17,069 nt of DNA from positions 1-17,069 of the forward strand of contig JBBSVE010000061.1 of the NCBI GenBank assembly GCA_038233815.1. The letters are read 5' to 3'. Shown piece by piece: positions 14,539 through 17,069 of the stretch (position 1 is its first letter; every line of letters starts with the position of its first letter). The DNA comes from JBBSVE01 sp038233815 (GTDB taxonomy: Bacteria; Pseudomonadota; Alphaproteobacteria; Rhodobacterales; Rhodobacteraceae). The notes below the pieces were generated by a model. It was given only the letters and a program-made list of their open reading frames with translations. It made no database searches and was not told the DNA's origin. A program made the translations under genes and the position numbers.

Positions 14539-15966
14539 CTACGCGCCCCCGACCGTCGCAAAGGGCACCCGCTGGCCCGGCCATTCGGTCGCCCGGTGCC
14601 ACTGCTGCCCCAGCCGCAGCAGCATCCGGTCGGCACCACGCGGCCCGAAGATCTGCATGCCCATCGGCAGGCCCGCCGCCCCGAACCCCACCGGGGTCGC
14701 CAACGCAGGCACGCCAGCGAGCGATACCGGCACCACCACCTCCATCCAGCGGTGGTAGCTGTCCATCGCACGTCCCGCGATGATGTCCGGCCAGCGCCAT
14801 GCCCTCGGAAAGGGCCAGACCTGCGCCGACGGCAAAACCAGCGCGTCGAACCGCGAGAACAGCCCGGCAAGAACCCGGAACCAGTCGGACCGGATCACGC
14901 TCGCCCGGTGCACCTCCATGGCCGAGGTGCTGAGCCCGCGCTCAATCTCCCAGACCAGTTCCGGCTTCATCTGCGCCGCCGTCACCGGATCGGCATGCAG
15001 CGCCGCCTTGCCGCCCGCGATGGCCACGTGGCGCAGGATCGTCCAGCTGTCCCAGAGCGCTTCAGCAAGAAACGGCGCCGGCACCGGCTCCACCCGGTGG
15101 CCGAGGCTCTCCAGCACCCCCAGCGCCACCTCGCACAGCGGCACGATCCCCGGCTCCATTGCATAAGCCCCGCCCCAGTCGCCGAGCCAGCCGATCCGCA
15201 ACGGCCCCGGCGCCGCGTCCAGGCCCGCGGCAAACGGCTCCGTCCCCCGCTGATGCGGATTGGCCGCGTCGGGCACCGACAGGATCTCCAGCAGCCGCGC
15301 CAGATCTTCCGGGCAACGCGCCATCGGACCGTCGGTCGCAAGCTGCGCCAGAAAGGTCTCGCCCACCGGGTCCGACGGCACCAGCCCGAACGAGGGCCGG
15401 AACCCGTAGACGTTGCAGAACGCCGCCGGGTTGCGCAGTGACCCCATCATGTCCGACCCGTCCGCCACCGGCACCATCCGCGCGGCAAGCGCCGCCGCCG
15501 CCCCGCCCGACGATCCCCCCGCCGACAGCAAAGGATCGTAGGGATTGCCCGTCACCCCGTGGACGGGATTGAAGCTGTGCGACCCGAGCCCGAACTCCGG
15601 CACGTTGGTCTTGGCGATCAGGATCGCCCCCGCCGCACGCAGCCTGCGCGGCAGCATGTCGTCGTCCAATGGAACATGGTCCGCAAAGATTGGCGATCCG
15701 CTCGTCGACCGGATCCCCGCCACCCCCTGCAGATCCTTTACCGCGAAGGGTAACCCGTGGAGCCACCCCACGGACGGTCCCGCATCCGCCGCGCGCGCCT
15801 CCCGCATGAGAATGTCCGGGTCCCGCATCGACACGACCGCATTCACCGCCGGATTGACCGCCGCGATCCGGCCCAGATGCGCTGCCATCACCTCCGCACA
15901 GGAAAACACCCCCGCCGCGATCCCCCGCGCCATGTCCGAGGCCGACAGTCCGACAAGATCATCCAT
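14539..15966 (-). CDS. Amidase-signature-family enzyme
   Basis: Serine amidohydrolase of 475 residues with the Lys-cisSer-Ser triad: Lys77 (LPFAVKDL), Ser152 (AGGSSGGAAAAL) and nucleophile Ser176 (GSDMMGSLRNPA). The nucleophile motif departs from the usual GTDTGGSIR, having MM where many members have TG. The HGLPFAVKD and KTNVPEFG blocks are standard. There is no signal peptide, so it is cytosolic. The substrate is unknown; it is not clearly GatA, since the C-terminal part and the gene context differ. It lies 93 bp downstream of a polyamine-type binding protein on the same strand, so it may hydrolyse an imported amide. Confidence 0.92.
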   Translation of the reverse strand: MDDLVGLSASDMARGIAAGVFSCAEVMAAHLGRIAAVNPAVNAVVSMRDPDILMREARAADAGPSVGWLHGLPFAVKDLQGVAGIRSTSGSPIFADHVPLDDDMLPRRLRAAGAILIAKTNVPEFGLGSHSFNPVHGVTGNPYDPLLSAGGSSGGAAAALAARMVPVADGSDMMGSLRNPAAFCNVYGFRPSFGLVPSDPVGETFLAQLATDGPMARCPEDLARLLEILSVPDAANPHQRGTEPFAAGLDAAPGPLRIGWLGDWGGAYAMEPGIVPLCEVALGVLESLGHRVEPVPAPFLAEALWDSWTILRHVAIAGGKAALHADPVTAAQMKPELVWEIERGLSTSAMEVHRASVIRSDWFRVLAGLFSRFDALVLPSAQVWPFPRAWRWPDIIAGRAMDSYHRWMEVVVPVSLAGVPALATPVGFGAAGLPMGMQIFGPRGADRMLLRLGQQWHRATEWPGQRVPFATVGGA

Positions 15967-15997
15967 CTTTTTCTGTCCGAAAATATCCCGCGGGGTG

Positions 15998-16016
15998 CCG
16001 GGCCCGACAGGCCCGG
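15998..16016 (-). other. GC hairpin in the binding-protein/amidase spacer
   Basis: CCGGGCC and GGCCCGG form a seven-pair perfect stem with a five-base loop. It lies between the binding-protein stop (16060) and the amidase start (15966). With no U-run directly after it, a partial terminator or mRNA-stabilising stem is more likely than a full terminator. Confidence 0.5.
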
Positions 16017-16040
16017 CTTCGGGGGGCCGCGCCCTCCGCG

Positions 16041-16055
16041 CGACCCGCGGGGTCG
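16041..16055 (-). other. Second hairpin directly after the binding-protein gene
   Basis: CGACCC (16041-16046) pairs with GGGTCG (16050-16055) around a GCG loop, beginning 4 bp after the binding-protein stop codon. It may protect the 3' end of an abundant binding-protein message. Confidence 0.45.
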
Positions 16056-16059
16056 CCCC

Positions 16060-17069
16060 CTACTTCTGCAGATCCGTCCAGATCGAAGTGTAATACCCCT
16101 GCGCCGTGTCCGAGCAGGTGGGCGAGAACCGCCCCGCCGCCTTGAATTCGGCCGGCACGTTGATCTCCGGCGCGGTCTTCATGTCGTCGGGCAGGAAGGC
16201 CTGCGATCCGTCGATCCCGTTCGCATAGCGCGCGAAGGAGGAGATCAGCGCCGCATTCTCCGGCTCCATGATGAAGTTGAGGAAGGTCTTGGCATTCTCG
16301 GGGTTTTTTGCATCCGCCAGCACAGCCGCCGAATCCATCCAGACCGGATAGCCTTCCTTGGGATAGCCGTAGACCACCTCGGGATTGTTCTGCCGGACGC
16401 GTAGGGTGGAGCCGTTCCAGTTCACGCTCGCCATGACGTCGTTGTTGGACATCTTGTCGGTCATGCCGTAGTCCATCGACATCCATTTCGGCTTCGCCGC
16501 CACCAGCAGGTCGCGCGCCTTCTTCAGCGCGACCTTGTCCTCGGTGCAGGCCTCCGAGCCCACATACATCAGCGCCATCGCCATCACGTCCTGCATCTCG
16601 GGCACGACGTTGACCTTGCCCACCAGCTCCTTCGGCGGGTCGAGGAAGATCGCCGAGGTGTTCGGATCGCCCGCATAGGCGGTCTTGTTCAGCGCGATGC
16701 CCGTGGTGCCCCACTGCCACGGCACCGAATAGTGCCGGCCCGGATCCCAGTCGACATTGACCCATTCCTTCGAGACGTTCTTGAAATTCGGCATCTCGTC
16801 GGGGCGGCTCTCCATCAGCAGACCCTTCTTGATGAAGATTTGCATGAAGCTCGCCGACGGCACTACGATGTCGAACCCCGATCCCCCGGCGGACACCTTG
16901 GAGAGCGCGGTGTCGTTGCTGTCGTAGTCGGTGACGGTCACCTTGACGTCGAATTCCTTTTCGAACTTCTTGATCAGCTCGGGGTTGGTGTAGTTCCCCC
17001 AGTTGAAGATGTTCAGCTCCCCCGCGGCGGAGGCGATCTGCGCCCCCGACAGCGTCAGGGCAGTGGCGA
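16060..17069 (-). CDS. Putrescine/spermidine-type ABC transporter substrate-binding protein, 5' end missing
   Basis: Periplasmic solute-binding protein of the PotD/PotF family; 335 residues are visible and the start codon lies beyond the window. The first visible residues (ATALTLSGAQIASAAG) are the end of a Sec signal peptide with a likely cleavage after ASA or SAA. The mature protein begins LNIFNWGNYTNPELIKKFE, the classic PotD/PotF opening. YSVPWQWGTTGIALN and an NWNGSTLRVRQ segment line the expected ligand cleft. Ligand identity (putrescine, spermidine or another amine) cannot be fixed by eye. The permease and ATPase genes are not in view and may lie upstream beyond the right edge. The amidase follows on the same strand. 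Confidence 0.92.
   Translation of the reverse strand, partial: ATALTLSGAQIASAAGELNIFNWGNYTNPELIKKFEKEFDVKVTVTDYDSNDTALSKVSAGGSGFDIVVPSASFMQIFIKKGLLMESRPDEMPNFKNVSKEWVNVDWDPGRHYSVPWQWGTTGIALNKTAYAGDPNTSAIFLDPPKELVGKVNVVPEMQDVMAMALMYVGSEACTEDKVALKKARDLLVAAKPKWMSMDYGMTDKMSNNDVMASVNWNGSTLRVRQNNPEVVYGYPKEGYPVWMDSAAVLADAKNPENAKTFLNFIMEPENAALISSFARYANGIDGSQAFLPDDMKTAPEINVPAEFKAAGRFSPTCSDTAQGYYTSIWTDLQK

Overview
This is a high-GC (roughly 65-70 %), gene-dense chromosomal segment from an alphaproteobacterium, most likely a Rhodobacterales (Rhodobacteraceae) member. The basis is a protein family at the left edge that I know only from that group, an FdVI-type ferredoxin very like that of Rhodobacter capsulatus, the order hflK-hflC-Do protease, and an SOS box of the alphaproteobacterial direct-repeat form (GTTC-N7-GTTC). 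I see no rRNA, tRNA, CRISPR array, insertion sequence or phage gene. The right end cuts through a real gene. The first ~112 bases are abnormally G/C-homopolymeric and may be a contig edge.

Layout. 1-1252 (-): 5' part of a conserved Rhodobacterales protein of unknown function, with a 15-bp tandem repeat. 1356-2009 (+): thiamine pyrophosphokinase, converging on and overlapping a DMT/EamA permease (1984-2910, -), which follows L-serine ammonia-lyase sdaA (2969-4348, -). A 180-bp divergent spacer separates sdaA from rpiA and gor (4529-6745, +; pentose phosphate and glutathione redox). Then come hflK-hflC (6801-8998, +; 4-bp start/stop overlap), a strong terminator, and a Do/HtrA periplasmic serine protease (9122-10597, +) with a possible heat-shock promoter. 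Together these three form an envelope proteostasis cluster.

The most interesting part is 10604-11063. A 125-residue protein (10634-11011, -) matches only the C-terminal OB-fold domain of the error-prone polymerase DnaE2/ImuC. It has its own strong Shine-Dalgarno and a good sigma70 promoter whose -10 hexamer lies inside a perfect LexA box. It reads as a free-standing, DNA-damage-inducible fragment of the mutasome polymerase rather than debris.

Divergent from it is a [2Fe-2S] ferredoxin (11150-11473, +). The minus-strand set NUDIX hydrolase - DUF1178 - SDR (13205 down to 11490) follows. A complete class I/II-type histone-deacetylase-like hydrolase (13410-14534, +) converges, with a 4-bp gap, on an amidase-signature enzyme (14539-15966, -). 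The amidase lies downstream of a putrescine/spermidine-type periplasmic binding protein (16060 to the right edge, -), and the spacer between them holds two GC-rich hairpins.
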